The notes below the pieces were generated by a model. It had not been told where the DNA came from and made no database searches. It saw only the letters and a program-made list of their open reading frames with translations. Positions 45,631 to 53,791 of a stretch of DNA of 64,000 nt are shown one piece after another (the stretch's first letter is position 1; each line of letters opens with the position of its first letter). A program made the translations under genes and the position numbers. Origin of the DNA: CADEFX01 sp963840425 (GTDB lineage Bacteria; Pseudomonadota; Alphaproteobacteria; Rhizobiales; Hyphomicrobiaceae). Location: NCBI GenBank assembly GCA_963840425.1, contig CAWIYZ010000022.1:86633-150632 (forward strand), given 5' to 3'.

Positions 45631-46617
45631 TTACTGCTTCTGAATGCCGAGCTTGGGAGCAAACTCCGACCAGTGCTCCGTCATCTGCTTGAGGCGGGCG
45701 GCAAGCTCCGCCGGCGAGCTCCCAACCGGCACGACACCCATGTCCTCGACAAACTTGCGTATGTCGGGCTTGTTCAATTCGCCAACGGTCGCCTCGTGTA
45801 GGCGCGCAACCACCTCAGCCGGGAGCCCCTTGGGACCGGTCAGGCCGAACGATGCCGCATCGACAATATCAACCCCAAGCTCTTTCAGTGTGGGTAGATC
45901 GGGGAACAGAGGTACGCGGGCACTCGCCGCGATGGCGATCGGGCGCATCTGGCCCGCCTGAATGAAGGACCGGGTCGGGATCAGCGTCGCGAATACCAGG
46001 TTCACCTCGCCCGCGAGCATCGCATTGAAGGTGGGAGAACCACCTTGATACGGAATGATCTGCACGTCGGCGCCGATGTGCAGATTGAAACGACGAGCGA
46101 GTATGTCTGGCTGCGTCTGCACGCCGTAAGAGCCAAACCGCACCTTGTCGGGGTTGGCCTTGATGTAAGCGACCAGCTCCGCATACGTCTTGACTGGCAA
46201 CGACGCCGCAGCAATCAGCGTGAAAGGGGCCTCTGCCACGTAGGAGATCGGCGTCAGGTCCGTCAGCGCGTTGAAGGAGAGCGACTTGAACAGCGCCGGC
46301 CCGGCAGCAAGCTCGCCCGGACTGGAGAAATAGAGAATGTAACCGTCAGATGGGGACGTCACCACGAATTGGGTCGCAATCTGAGTGGAAGCACCGGGCT
46401 TGTTGACTGCGACGATGGGCTGGCCCAGCGCCTGCGACATCCCGACGATGAGCTTGCGCGGCAGCACATCCGATCCGCCGGGCGGATACGGAATGACTAG
46501 TTGTATGGGCCGTGACGGATAGGCCTGCTGGCTGACCGCCCAATTGGCGCCGCCGCAGACCAATCCTGCCGCTGCCAGCGCAGCCCAAATCCCCAAGGCC
46601 CTTCTCGAAACCCTCAC
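45631..46617 (-). CDS. Bug-family tripartite tricarboxylate transporter receptor
   Basis: The 328-residue product is a periplasmic TctC-like binding protein. A signal peptide (about residues 1-30) is followed by YPSRPIQLVIPYPPGGSDVL, PGASTQIATQFVVTSPSDGY, and PIAIAASARVPLFPDLPTLKELG. Bug proteins bind carboxylates such as citrate, aromatic acids or nicotinate for TctAB permeases. The start is GTG 46617 because GGAGG lies 8 nt upstream. No TctAB genes are adjacent. It lies upstream of the flavin enzyme gene on the same strand, so the two may form a catabolic pair. Confidence 0.9.
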   Translation of the reverse strand: MRVSRRALGIWAALAAAGLVCGGANWAVSQQAYPSRPIQLVIPYPPGGSDVLPRKLIVGMSQALGQPIVAVNKPGASTQIATQFVVTSPSDGYILYFSSPGELAAGPALFKSLSFNALTDLTPISYVAEAPFTLIAAASLPVKTYAELVAYIKANPDKVRFGSYGVQTQPDILARRFNLHIGADVQIIPYQGGSPTFNAMLAGEVNLVFATLIPTRSFIQAGQMRPIAIAASARVPLFPDLPTLKELGVDIVDAASFGLTGPKGLPAEVVARLHEATVGELNKPDIRKFVEDMGVVPVGSSPAELAARLKQMTEHWSEFAPKLGIQKQ

Positions 46618-47023
46618 GGGCGTGTCCTCCAATCGAAACGGGACCACGCCGCGCGAGCCTGGTCTCCCTGCTGATGGACACCAGTCTGGAGTATCTTCCA
46701 TCCTGAAAACAAGGGAATCTCGGTAGGGCTACGGCAATACGACACAGACGCTTCGATGGCCATGGCTCGTGTGCAGACGCGTACTGCGATTTTCTGCGGT
46801 TCGCGACATCGCGCGAATGCAGCGTTCCTTTGCGATTTCTTTCCAGAAACAATTTTTCGCTCGAGCATGGATCACCATGCTGCGGGAGACAGGTCGTCTC
46901 TATTGATCGTCAACAGCCGCAAGACGCGGGTGAGAATTCTTTGCGATCGCCATGAGAAAATCTTGCTTGTCGGCGCACGGTCCTCTGCCCAGCTTCAAGG
47001 ACAATGAAACTGGAGGAGTTGAC
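46618..47023. other. Divergent intergenic region between Bug receptor and CmcJ-like genes
   Basis: The region has no supported gene. It should carry promoters for both flanking genes. It is AT-richer than its surroundings around 46845-46925. No clear palindrome was found. Confidence 0.4.
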
Positions 47024-47866
47024 ATGAGCCTGCAAAGCGCAGTGGCTGACCGCGTGTCGTCGGTCGAAGCCGAGCTGAATTATCTTTCTCCATCCACCAC
47101 ACACCCGCGCACGTACACTTACGATCCGCCGGCAGGCGAGCCGCGCACAACCATCGTCAACGACCCGCACCTGATCGAGATCGTCAACGCGCGGCCGATC
47201 CTCTCGAAGGTGTCGCTGGACGAGGAAGGATTTGACCTCGTGGAGCATCGCAGCGCCGTCCGCGATTTCTACAACGATAGCGAGGTCAAGGGTGTTTACT
47301 ACGCGGAAGCCGAGCAACTCCTCAAAAGGCTGACCGGAGCTGACCGCGTGCACATTTTCGATCACACCGTGCGCCGCCGGGTGGCCGGCGGCGAAGATCG
47401 GCGCAGCGGAGTTCCCCGACAGCCGGTGCCGCGCGTGCACGTCGATCACACAGTCAAGTCAGGCCCGCAGCGCGTGCGCGATCTCTTGCCGGATGCGGAC
47501 GAGCTTCTGCGCGGACGGGTGCAGATCATCAATCTCTGGCGCCCCATCCGCGGTCCCCTGCGGGATGCGCCGCTGGCCGTTTGCGATGCATCGAGCGTCA
47601 GGCCGGAGCAACTCGTTCCTTCCGATCTCGTCTATCCGGACCGCGTCGGCGAGACCTATTCCGTAGTCTACGATCCCGCACATCGCTGGTACTACGTTCC
47701 CGAGATGAAGGCCGACGAGGTGCTGCTCTTGAAATGCTATGACTCCGAGACGGACGGGCGAGCGCGCTTTGCGCCGCATACCGCGTTCACCGACCCGACG
47801 ACACCGGCCGACGCGCCACCGCGCGAGAGCATCGAGCTCAGGGCTCTGGTATTTCACTCGGTCTGA
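47024..47866 (+). CDS. CmcJ/NvfI-family putative non-heme iron oxygenase
   Basis: This 280-residue protein belongs to the family of CmcJ (cephamycin methoxylation) and fungal NvfI-type dioxygenases. Candidate Fe(II) ligands are His and Asp in RVHVDHT and a late His near FAPHTAF. Other family segments are LNYLSPSTTHPRTYTYDPP, INLWRPIRGPLRDAPLAVCD, and LLLKCYDSETDG. GGAGGAG precedes ATG 47024 by 5 nt. The substrate is unknown, and the gene is single and not in a recognisable biosynthetic cluster. Confidence 0.8.
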   Translation: MSLQSAVADRVSSVEAELNYLSPSTTHPRTYTYDPPAGEPRTTIVNDPHLIEIVNARPILSKVSLDEEGFDLVEHRSAVRDFYNDSEVKGVYYAEAEQLLKRLTGADRVHIFDHTVRRRVAGGEDRRSGVPRQPVPRVHVDHTVKSGPQRVRDLLPDADELLRGRVQIINLWRPIRGPLRDAPLAVCDASSVRPEQLVPSDLVYPDRVGETYSVVYDPAHRWYYVPEMKADEVLLLKCYDSETDGRARFAPHTAFTDPTTPADAPPRESIELRALVFHSV

Positions 47867-47899
47867 CGGGACCGCCATCGGCAGAGGTACAACCAAGCG

Positions 47900-50257
47900 T
47901 CATAGAACGGATTGTTGCGCACTGGACGTCACCTCTGGCTGATCCAGTGGTGGAGTTGGGGTGCTGTGCAAAGGCCCCAGCGCATGGTGCTCGACGATCT
48001 CGACAGTTATGGCAGCAAGCGACGCCGAGCGCGGCTGAACCAATCCTACGACCGCAGCAGACGCGTACCCTGCAGCTCGCAGCGCCGCGACGCAGGCGTG
48101 CGCGCGCTCGCAAGGAACGGACGCGAACAGGCCGCCGGCGGTCTGGGGGTCGAACAGGACCGGATAAAGCGGGTGGGCCGCTGCTGCGTCCAGATTGCCG
48201 ATGGCCCGGCGCAGTCTGACATTCTGTGGCTGCAGCGAGGAGAAGATACCCGCCGCCATGGTCTCTCGAAGGCCCTCGAGCAGGGGTACGTGCAGCAGCC
48301 GGAGCGTAGCCTCCACGTCACCTGCCTTGACCATCTCCACCAGATGGCCGAGCAGGCCGAAGCCGGTGACATCAGTGGCTGCGGTGGCAGCATGCGCCCG
48401 TAGAATGTGCGCCGCGGCGCGGTTCGATTGGGTCATGCTCGCGATCGCCTGCATCACCCAGCGCGCTTTCGCCTTGCCGCGCATGTGTGCCGCAAGCAGC
48501 GAGCCGGTGCCGATCGGCTTGGTCAGGATCAGCCCATCGCCGGGCCGCAGGCCGCCCTTGCGCAGCGCGGCATCACGATCGACCAGTCCGTTGACGGCAA
48601 ATCCAAGAGAGAGTTCGGCGCCCTCGCTGGTATGGCCCCCAACCAGCGCACAGCCTGCCTCACGCAGGATGTCGTTGGCGCCGGCCATCATCTGCGACAA
48701 GTCCGCTTCCACTTTGGCTTCGATGCCATAGGGCACGGTGGCGATGGCCAGCGCCGTCTGCGGCTCAGCCCCCATCGCATAGATATCGCCCAAGGCGTGA
48801 TTGGCCGCGATCTTGCCGAACGTGTAGGGGTCGTCGAGTATAGCCCGGAAGTAGTCGACGGTGTGGACCGCCAAACGCGGTCCACCGGTGTCGACCACTG
48901 CCGCGTCGTCGGGCGCGTCCAACCCCACGACGACGTCGTTGCGCGCGGCGGGCTCGACGGCGCGCAGCGCACGCGTCAGGATGGTCGCGCCCACCTTGGC
49001 GCCGCATCCGCCGCAACGCATGGCCATGGCCGAGATTTCCTTGATCGCCTCTTGATCGGCGATCGCCGGCACTGGCATTGCATCCGGCGCCACCATTTCC
49101 GGCAGCTCGTTGAACCTCGCCATGAAGCGCCTGTCGATGAAGTCCTTGAGCTTCCACACCCACGCGCCCTCGAAAGTGAAGCCGCTGCGCGCGCCGAGCG
49201 CATAGCGCTCCCCGGTCGAGATCAAGTAGAGCGCCTCCCGTTGAGGCTTGTAGTTCACTAAGGGCCCGCCTTCGAGGATGCGCCGCAGATTGCGGGCCAA
49301 CGGCGGTCCGGACCGCACGGCGTAGACACCGGACTTCGGCAATGCGTGCCCCTCGATGGCCACGATGTCGCCGGCGGCGAAGACATCTGGATGGGAAACC
49401 GACTGCAGCGTCTCCCCCACTTTGATGAAACCGTCGGCATCGAGCGCAAGGCCGGTATCACGCAGCCATGCCGCGGGCGCGGCGCGCGTGGTCCAGAACA
49501 CCTCATCGAGTGCGATCGACCCATGCCCATCGACAACCACCGCATCAGACTGGACCTGCGAGACGCGGCCGCTGGTGACGACGTGAATGCCGCGCTCACG
49601 CAGGACCTCTGCAAATCTCCGACGCATGCGTGGCGGAAACGACGGCAGGATTTCGTTGGAATCGGTGATCAGCGTAAAGGCGAGGCCCCCTGCATCGAAG
49701 CCGGCAGCGGCCACATCACGCGTCAAGCGCCGATGCAGCGACAGGAGCAGCTCGACGCCGCCGGCGCCGCCGCCGATCACGCCGATTCTAGCCCGCCCCC
49801 GCGCCTCCAGCACCCGCGTGCGGGCAGCCTCGAAACGCGCGATGAACCCGTCGATGGGTTTGACCGGAATGGCATGCTCGGCCGCGCCCGGTATCTGCCG
49901 CGCGCTCGGCGTCGAGCCGATGTTGATCGACAGAACGTCGTAGGGCACCGGCGGCCGGTCGCGGCAGATGACGCATTTCGCCGCCAAATCCAATCCGATC
50001 GCTTCGCTGTGGTAGAGCCGGGCCTGGGCGAAGCGGCTGAGGGGGCCCGTGTCTATGTGGGCCTCGTCGTGGTCATAAAGACCAGCGATCAGGCCCGGCA
50101 GCATGCCCGAGTATGGCGTGTGGACCTGTCGGGTCACGAGCGTGAGGCGCACGCCGGGCATCGGGTCCATGCCGAACATGCGCAACACGCCGACATGCGA
50201 ATGCCCGGCGCCAATCAGCACGATGTCCTTCAGGACGGGGGTCTGCACCGTCTGCAT
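47900..50257 (-). CDS. selD: Fused FAD-dependent oxidoreductase-selenophosphate synthetase (SelD)
   Basis: The product has 785 residues in two parts. Residues ~1-385 are a pyridine-nucleotide disulfide-oxidoreductase/NADH-dehydrogenase-like domain with two Rossmann sites (IVLIGAGHSHVG and IGVIGGGAGGVELL). Residues ~395-785 are SelD, which makes selenophosphate from selenide and ATP for selenocysteine or 2-selenouridine. The active position is Cys, not Sec, in MRCGGCGAKVG (~410-418). Downstream segments DDAAVV, GGHTSEGAELSLGF and TDVTGFGLLGHL are typical. The start is ATG 50257. The fused oxidoreductase may reduce selenium for SelD. No selA, selB or tRNA-Sec is in the window. Confidence 0.93.
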   Translation of the reverse strand: MQTVQTPVLKDIVLIGAGHSHVGVLRMFGMDPMPGVRLTLVTRQVHTPYSGMLPGLIAGLYDHDEAHIDTGPLSRFAQARLYHSEAIGLDLAAKCVICRDRPPVPYDVLSINIGSTPSARQIPGAAEHAIPVKPIDGFIARFEAARTRVLEARGRARIGVIGGGAGGVELLLSLHRRLTRDVAAAGFDAGGLAFTLITDSNEILPSFPPRMRRRFAEVLRERGIHVVTSGRVSQVQSDAVVVDGHGSIALDEVFWTTRAAPAAWLRDTGLALDADGFIKVGETLQSVSHPDVFAAGDIVAIEGHALPKSGVYAVRSGPPLARNLRRILEGGPLVNYKPQREALYLISTGERYALGARSGFTFEGAWVWKLKDFIDRRFMARFNELPEMVAPDAMPVPAIADQEAIKEISAMAMRCGGCGAKVGATILTRALRAVEPAARNDVVVGLDAPDDAAVVDTGGPRLAVHTVDYFRAILDDPYTFGKIAANHALGDIYAMGAEPQTALAIATVPYGIEAKVEADLSQMMAGANDILREAGCALVGGHTSEGAELSLGFAVNGLVDRDAALRKGGLRPGDGLILTKPIGTGSLLAAHMRGKAKARWVMQAIASMTQSNRAAAHILRAHAATAATDVTGFGLLGHLVEMVKAGDVEATLRLLHVPLLEGLRETMAAGIFSSLQPQNVRLRRAIGNLDAAAAHPLYPVLFDPQTAGGLFASVPCERAHACVAALRAAGYASAAVVGLVQPRSASLAAITVEIVEHHALGPLHSTPTPPLDQPEVTSSAQQSVL

Positions 50258-50620
50258 CTGACTCTGCTTTCTGTCCTCATCCTGCCGACGCGTCGACGGC
50301 CCGCGTCGCCAGCATCGAGATGCGGGCACCATCCGTAGCCAACGCGAGAGGGATCGATCAGGGCAGCCGCATGGCTCGCGCGGCCGCACCAGTCTATCCA
50401 TCGAGATTCAGGTCTCGGAATACGGTGTCTCCTGGTCAAGCGACGCCCCGATCATTGCGCGGTCAACATCGTAGCGGAACAAGGGCCGCGAAGTGTTTGT
50501 GCAGATCACACCATTTTCGGACGGATAGGACGGTCCGATGGGGGGGGCCACCGCGATCCAATTCCCGGCGTCAGACCGGCGCAGCTAGACCACAGGATGC
50601 GATTTGCGGGGAGTTGCTAT
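50258..50620. other. Chromosome-island junction spacer
   Basis: I see no supported gene between selD and the tRNA-Pro fragment. It contains a G8 homopolymer near 50540, a place where sequence errors would be likely. Confidence 0.4.
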
Positions 50621-50665
50621 TGGTCGGAGCGGGGAGATTTGAACTCCCGACCCCCAGTCCCCCAG
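50621..50665 (-). other. Attachment site: 3' half of tRNA-Pro(GGG)
   Basis: On the minus strand this reads CTGGGGGACTGG, then a T-arm GGGTCGGGAGTTCAAATCTCCC, then CGCTCCGACCA. It is the tRNA-Pro(GGG) sequence from the anticodon loop to the encoded CCA. The 5' half of a tRNA is missing: the bases further upstream on that strand do not fold into a D-arm. This is the duplicated att core left by integration into a tRNA gene. Confidence 0.85.
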
Positions 50666-50828
50666 AAAGAGGTCAACGCAGCTGCATGCGTTCCGCTGCA
50701 ATCTGCTGCGAGTCAAAAGTGCCAATTGTTCCTACATGTTCTCACTAGACCTCCAGAACGTCGGGTGCGTAGAGTTGCAGCTACTCGCATGTGGGCAGTT
50801 CCGCTCACGTTCCGCAGGATCAGCCATC

Positions 50829-52061
50829 ATGGCCAAGATTACCGAAGGTTTTGCTCACCGAATGCCCGTTTCTCGAGGCGCGAGCGCAAAAAGCGGCGTG
50901 CAGATATTTGACGATGCCCTGCCTGGCTTCGGCATCCGCAAATTTCCGAGCGGTAAGGCCGTCTACTTCGTCAAGTTCAATGTGGGGATGCAGCAGCGGC
51001 GCCATGTGCTTGGCAGCGCATTAGTTCGTGGTGCTCTTGCCGAAACACGCAAGGAAGCCGCGCGTATCCTGCTCAAGGTCAAGTCGGGCGTAGACGTGGT
51101 CGCCGAGAAGCGCGCTGCCGAAGCGCGGGCACGCGCCGAACGTGACGCCCTGAAGAACCGCAAAATGCTGGGCGACCTTGTGCCCATGTACCTGGAGACG
51201 CGGCGGGCAAAACTTCGTCATCGCACGTATCTCGAGGTCGAGCGCCACTTGACCAAGCATTGGTCGCCTCTGCATGAGCTTGACGTCAGAACGATCACAC
51301 GTAGTTGCGTTCTGCGCGTCTTGGACAAGCTGAGACCCAACAGCGGGCCGAGAGCCGCAGACAGTGCCAGGGTTTCCCTTGGGGCATTCTTCATGTGGGC
51401 GTTGGATCACCCGGAGCACTATGTCAGCGCCAATCCGGCCGCCGGCATCAAGCCGGTGTCAGTGGCCACCAGCCGTGAGCGTGTGCTCACCGAGGCGGAG
51501 TTGTGCGAGGTCTGGCGGGCCTGCCTTGACGATGACTACGGCCGCATCGTCAAGCTGCTGATCCTGACAGGGCAACGGAAAACCGAGATTGGCGACCTGG
51601 CTTGGACTGAGATCAACCGAGCGCAACGGCAGATTGAGCTGCCCGGTGCTCGCACCAAGAACAAGCGCCTCCACATCGTGCCACTCAGTGATGAGGCCAT
51701 CGGGCAGTTGCCGCCGCCCCAAGAGGGTCGTGAGCATGTGTTTGGGCGTGCGGCGGATGCGGGCTTCAGCGGCTGGTCCAAGGCTAAGCGCGAGCTTGAC
51801 GGTCGTATTGCCGCAGTCCGCAAAGTGGTCGGCCTGAAGAAGCCGATGCCACCCTGGACCATCCATGATTTGCGCCGCACGTTCGTCACGCATGTGCTGG
51901 AGAAAGGGCTTGCTCACCCTCACGTAGTCGAAGCCTGCGTCAATCACGTCAGCGGCCATAGGGCTGGGGTCGCAGGGATATATAATCGTGCAGAGTACGC
52001 TCAAGAAAGGCGCTTGGTACTGCGGGCGTGGAGCAAGCAAGTGAATGAAATTGTTTCGTGA
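50829..52061 (+). CDS. int: P4-type tyrosine recombinase integrase
   Basis: This 410-residue integrase has an N-terminal arm-binding domain (DUF4102-like: QIFDDALPGFGIRKFPSGKAVYFVKF), a core-binding helix region, and the catalytic domain. Active residues are Arg in LTGQRKTEIGDL (~247), His-x-x-Arg in IHDLRRTF (~346), His in SGHRAGVAG (~375) and Tyr in IYNRAEY (~384). ATG 50829 (MAKITEGFAHRMP) is taken as the start. It lies 0.16 kb from the tRNA-Pro fragment and points away from it, the classic layout of a tRNA-integrated island. Confidence 0.92.
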   Translation: MAKITEGFAHRMPVSRGASAKSGVQIFDDALPGFGIRKFPSGKAVYFVKFNVGMQQRRHVLGSALVRGALAETRKEAARILLKVKSGVDVVAEKRAAEARARAERDALKNRKMLGDLVPMYLETRRAKLRHRTYLEVERHLTKHWSPLHELDVRTITRSCVLRVLDKLRPNSGPRAADSARVSLGAFFMWALDHPEHYVSANPAAGIKPVSVATSRERVLTEAELCEVWRACLDDDYGRIVKLLILTGQRKTEIGDLAWTEINRAQRQIELPGARTKNKRLHIVPLSDEAIGQLPPPQEGREHVFGRAADAGFSGWSKAKRELDGRIAAVRKVVGLKKPMPPWTIHDLRRTFVTHVLEKGLAHPHVVEACVNHVSGHRAGVAGIYNRAEYAQERRLVLRAWSKQVNEIVS

Positions 52062-52119
52062 TGGCAACCAGTGTGTTCTGCCAAACCGAGCGCCGCCATC
52101 CAATTGAAAGTATGGCTAG

Positions 52120-52572
52120 ATGCCCCGCAAGCGGCGAAAACGAGCCGAACACTATCCGATCAAGCGTATCGACGTCCTACTATCTTATTGGGCCGTTCAG
52201 CTCATGGCGCCCGATCCGCACGACAAGGAAATGACCCAGCGTGAAGAAAGAGAGGTACTCATTTCCAATCTGAATGATCTCACCAACAATCTTCGAAAAA
52301 TTCGTGAGGGCGAATTTTTAAGCGAGAATGATCGGGAGTTTGCTCTAAGTGTCGCTCGGCTCATACTGGATCAAGAAAACCCGGACTTTGGCGCTGCGGA
52401 ACAAGCTATTCTAGCCCACGCGAAAAATCTGACCCTCTTGCATCGATCGTCCTGGGACGAGCATTTGAAAGGGCTCGTAGACGCACCAATCACTGAAACA
52501 GACCCCGAGCTTTCCAAGATTGCTCGCAACCTCATCAATCGGCAGCGCGAGCTGTGGCGTAGCGAGAACTGA
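52120..52572 (+). CDS. Hypothetical island protein
   Basis: The 150-residue product begins with a basic stretch (MPRKRRKRAEHYPIKRID) and continues as mostly helical, charged sequence (TQREEREVLISNLNDLTNNLRKI). I recognise no domain. Codon use is less GC-biased than the core genes, in keeping with transfer. It lies between the integrase and AlpA-like genes, where small recombination-directionality or regulatory genes are common. Confidence 0.6.
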   Translation: MPRKRRKRAEHYPIKRIDVLLSYWAVQLMAPDPHDKEMTQREEREVLISNLNDLTNNLRKIREGEFLSENDREFALSVARLILDQENPDFGAAEQAILAHAKNLTLLHRSSWDEHLKGLVDAPITETDPELSKIARNLINRQRELWRSEN

Positions 52573-52589
52573 CCCGACACTGCGTGCAT

Positions 52590-52621
52590 GAATTTCCGGA
52601 CGCCCCCACGAATTTCCGGAC
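52590..52621. repeat. 12-bp direct repeat
   Basis: GAATTTCCGGAC occurs at 52590-52601 and again at 52610-52621, with 8 nt between. It lies upstream of the AlpA-like gene and could be a regulator or excisionase binding site, or a remnant of an insertion-sequence end. Confidence 0.5.
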
Positions 52622-52696
52622 ATTGAGAAATCGGGCAACGTTCACTATCCTTTTGCGTACGGCCGCATCCGGTCGGAAGCAAACGAATGGGAACCA

Positions 52697-52909
52697 ATGC
52701 TCGAACTTCTTGACATCAAAGCCGTCTGCGCTCGGCTTGGCGGCACGCGACCGCTTCATCCGTCGACCATACTCCGCAGAGTACAGCACGGCGATCTACC
52801 CAAGCCCATCAAGCTGGGCTCGGTTAGCCGATGGCGCGCGGATGAAATTGACGCGATCGTGCGAAGTCTCGCCGACGCGCGAACTGAAACCAGCAACCAG
52901 AAGGAATAG
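52697..52909 (+). CDS. AlpA-like helix-turn-helix regulator/excisionase
   Basis: This 70-residue MerR-like winged-helix protein has the AlpA pattern: LLDIKAVCARLGG, HPSTILRRVQHGDLPKPIKLGSVSRW and a terminal RADEIDAIV helix. AlpA proteins activate integrase genes or act as excision factors in P4-like islands. It is translated just before a small gene starting at GTG 52914 (AAGGA 8 nt upstream). Confidence 0.85.
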   Translation: MLELLDIKAVCARLGGTRPLHPSTILRRVQHGDLPKPIKLGSVSRWRADEIDAIVRSLADARTETSNQKE

Positions 52910-52913
52910 CACC

Positions 52914-53145
52914 GTGAGCTACGTCGATCCCAAAGCTGTGCGCGGCGGAACTTGTTGCTAATCCCGGCGATCTTGAGACCGCGGCTAAGCAGGCAACCAA
53001 ACTAATTCTCACTTACGAGCACCACAAACAGCAACGCGTGCGCGTGCGCTCGAGAGAAATCGAGTACTTCAGAGAGATGATGAACCGGGCAGCGTCCATA
53101 TTCGAAGATGCTGCCAATCGTGAAGCGGAGGCTCCATCAAACTGA
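52914..53145 (+). pseudogene. Small island gene, likely frameshifted near its start
   Basis: GTG 52914 has an excellent Shine-Dalgarno (AAGGA, 8 nt away) but stops after 15 codons. A different frame then runs as good coding sequence (ELVANPGDLETAAKQATKL, YEHHKQQRVRVRSREIEYF, REMMNRAASIFEDAANRE) to the TGA at 53143-53145. Joining them needs one single-base shift within the first 15 codons. The intended product would be ~77 residues and helical, with no known domain. An alternative is a separate ORF with a weak non-ATG start. Confidence 0.5.
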
Positions 53146-53233
53146 ATGGCGCAGTTGCTACGTTCTAACGCGTTGTGATGAGGCTGCGCGTTCACAAGCC
53201 TGACCGCGAGTGACCCTTAGCAGGTAGTTCAAA

Positions 53234-53671
53234 ATGACCAAGCCAAAGAAGAACCAAAATCGCGACAAAGAGAACACCGTTAGTTACGTACCTGATCTAC
53301 AGATACTGGAAAAGATCACAGGGCTGGCGGCGATGAATGGTCGGGTTCCGCCAAATCTGAGGGAGATACTTCGATACGCGTCTGAGCTAGCCGGTAACGT
53401 GAAACGGGGCAACAAGCGATGCTACAACCCGCCTTGCGGCCCTTCAGAACTCGTGCGCTTTCTAGACAGGAATGAAAGTCAACCTCGTTGGGCGTGTTCT
53501 GTCTTCTACCGGACGCACGCCGGCCTTCTCGAGGCAGAGCACAGCTTCGAAGAGCTGAGCGAACTGCATTGTGTGATTGAGCAAGGACCGAGTTTCTACG
53601 CGATCGATCGGATTGAGATCCGAACTGCAGCGCCGTCCACAATGACGCTGGAGCAAAGCCTGACGATCTAA
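53234..53671 (+). CDS. Hypothetical island protein
   Basis: The product has 145 residues, basic at the N-terminus (MTKPKKNQNRDKENT), then mixed helix/strand: LQILEKITGLAAMNGRVPPNLREILRYASEL, RWACSVFYRTHAGLLEAE. No recognised family. Reduced GC3 compared with the core genes suggests acquired DNA. It precedes the UvrD-like gene. Confidence 0.6.
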   Translation: MTKPKKNQNRDKENTVSYVPDLQILEKITGLAAMNGRVPPNLREILRYASELAGNVKRGNKRCYNPPCGPSELVRFLDRNESQPRWACSVFYRTHAGLLEAEHSFEELSELHCVIEQGPSFYAIDRIEIRTAAPSTMTLEQSLTI

Positions 53672-53791
53672 ACCTCACCTAGCCGCTGTCGCACCTCGAT
53701 AGGCCCGGGCTCCCTTCCTATCGAATGCTGGCGATCTCTTCGGAACGAAGTGTGATCAAGCTCAAGTAACAAATCCAGGTCCGATACGCAG

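Noticed and set aside
50258..50620. tRNA-Sec near selD
   Set aside because: No cloverleaf with a long variable arm or UCA anticodon can be drawn; the only tRNA sequence is the tRNA-Pro half at 50621-50665.
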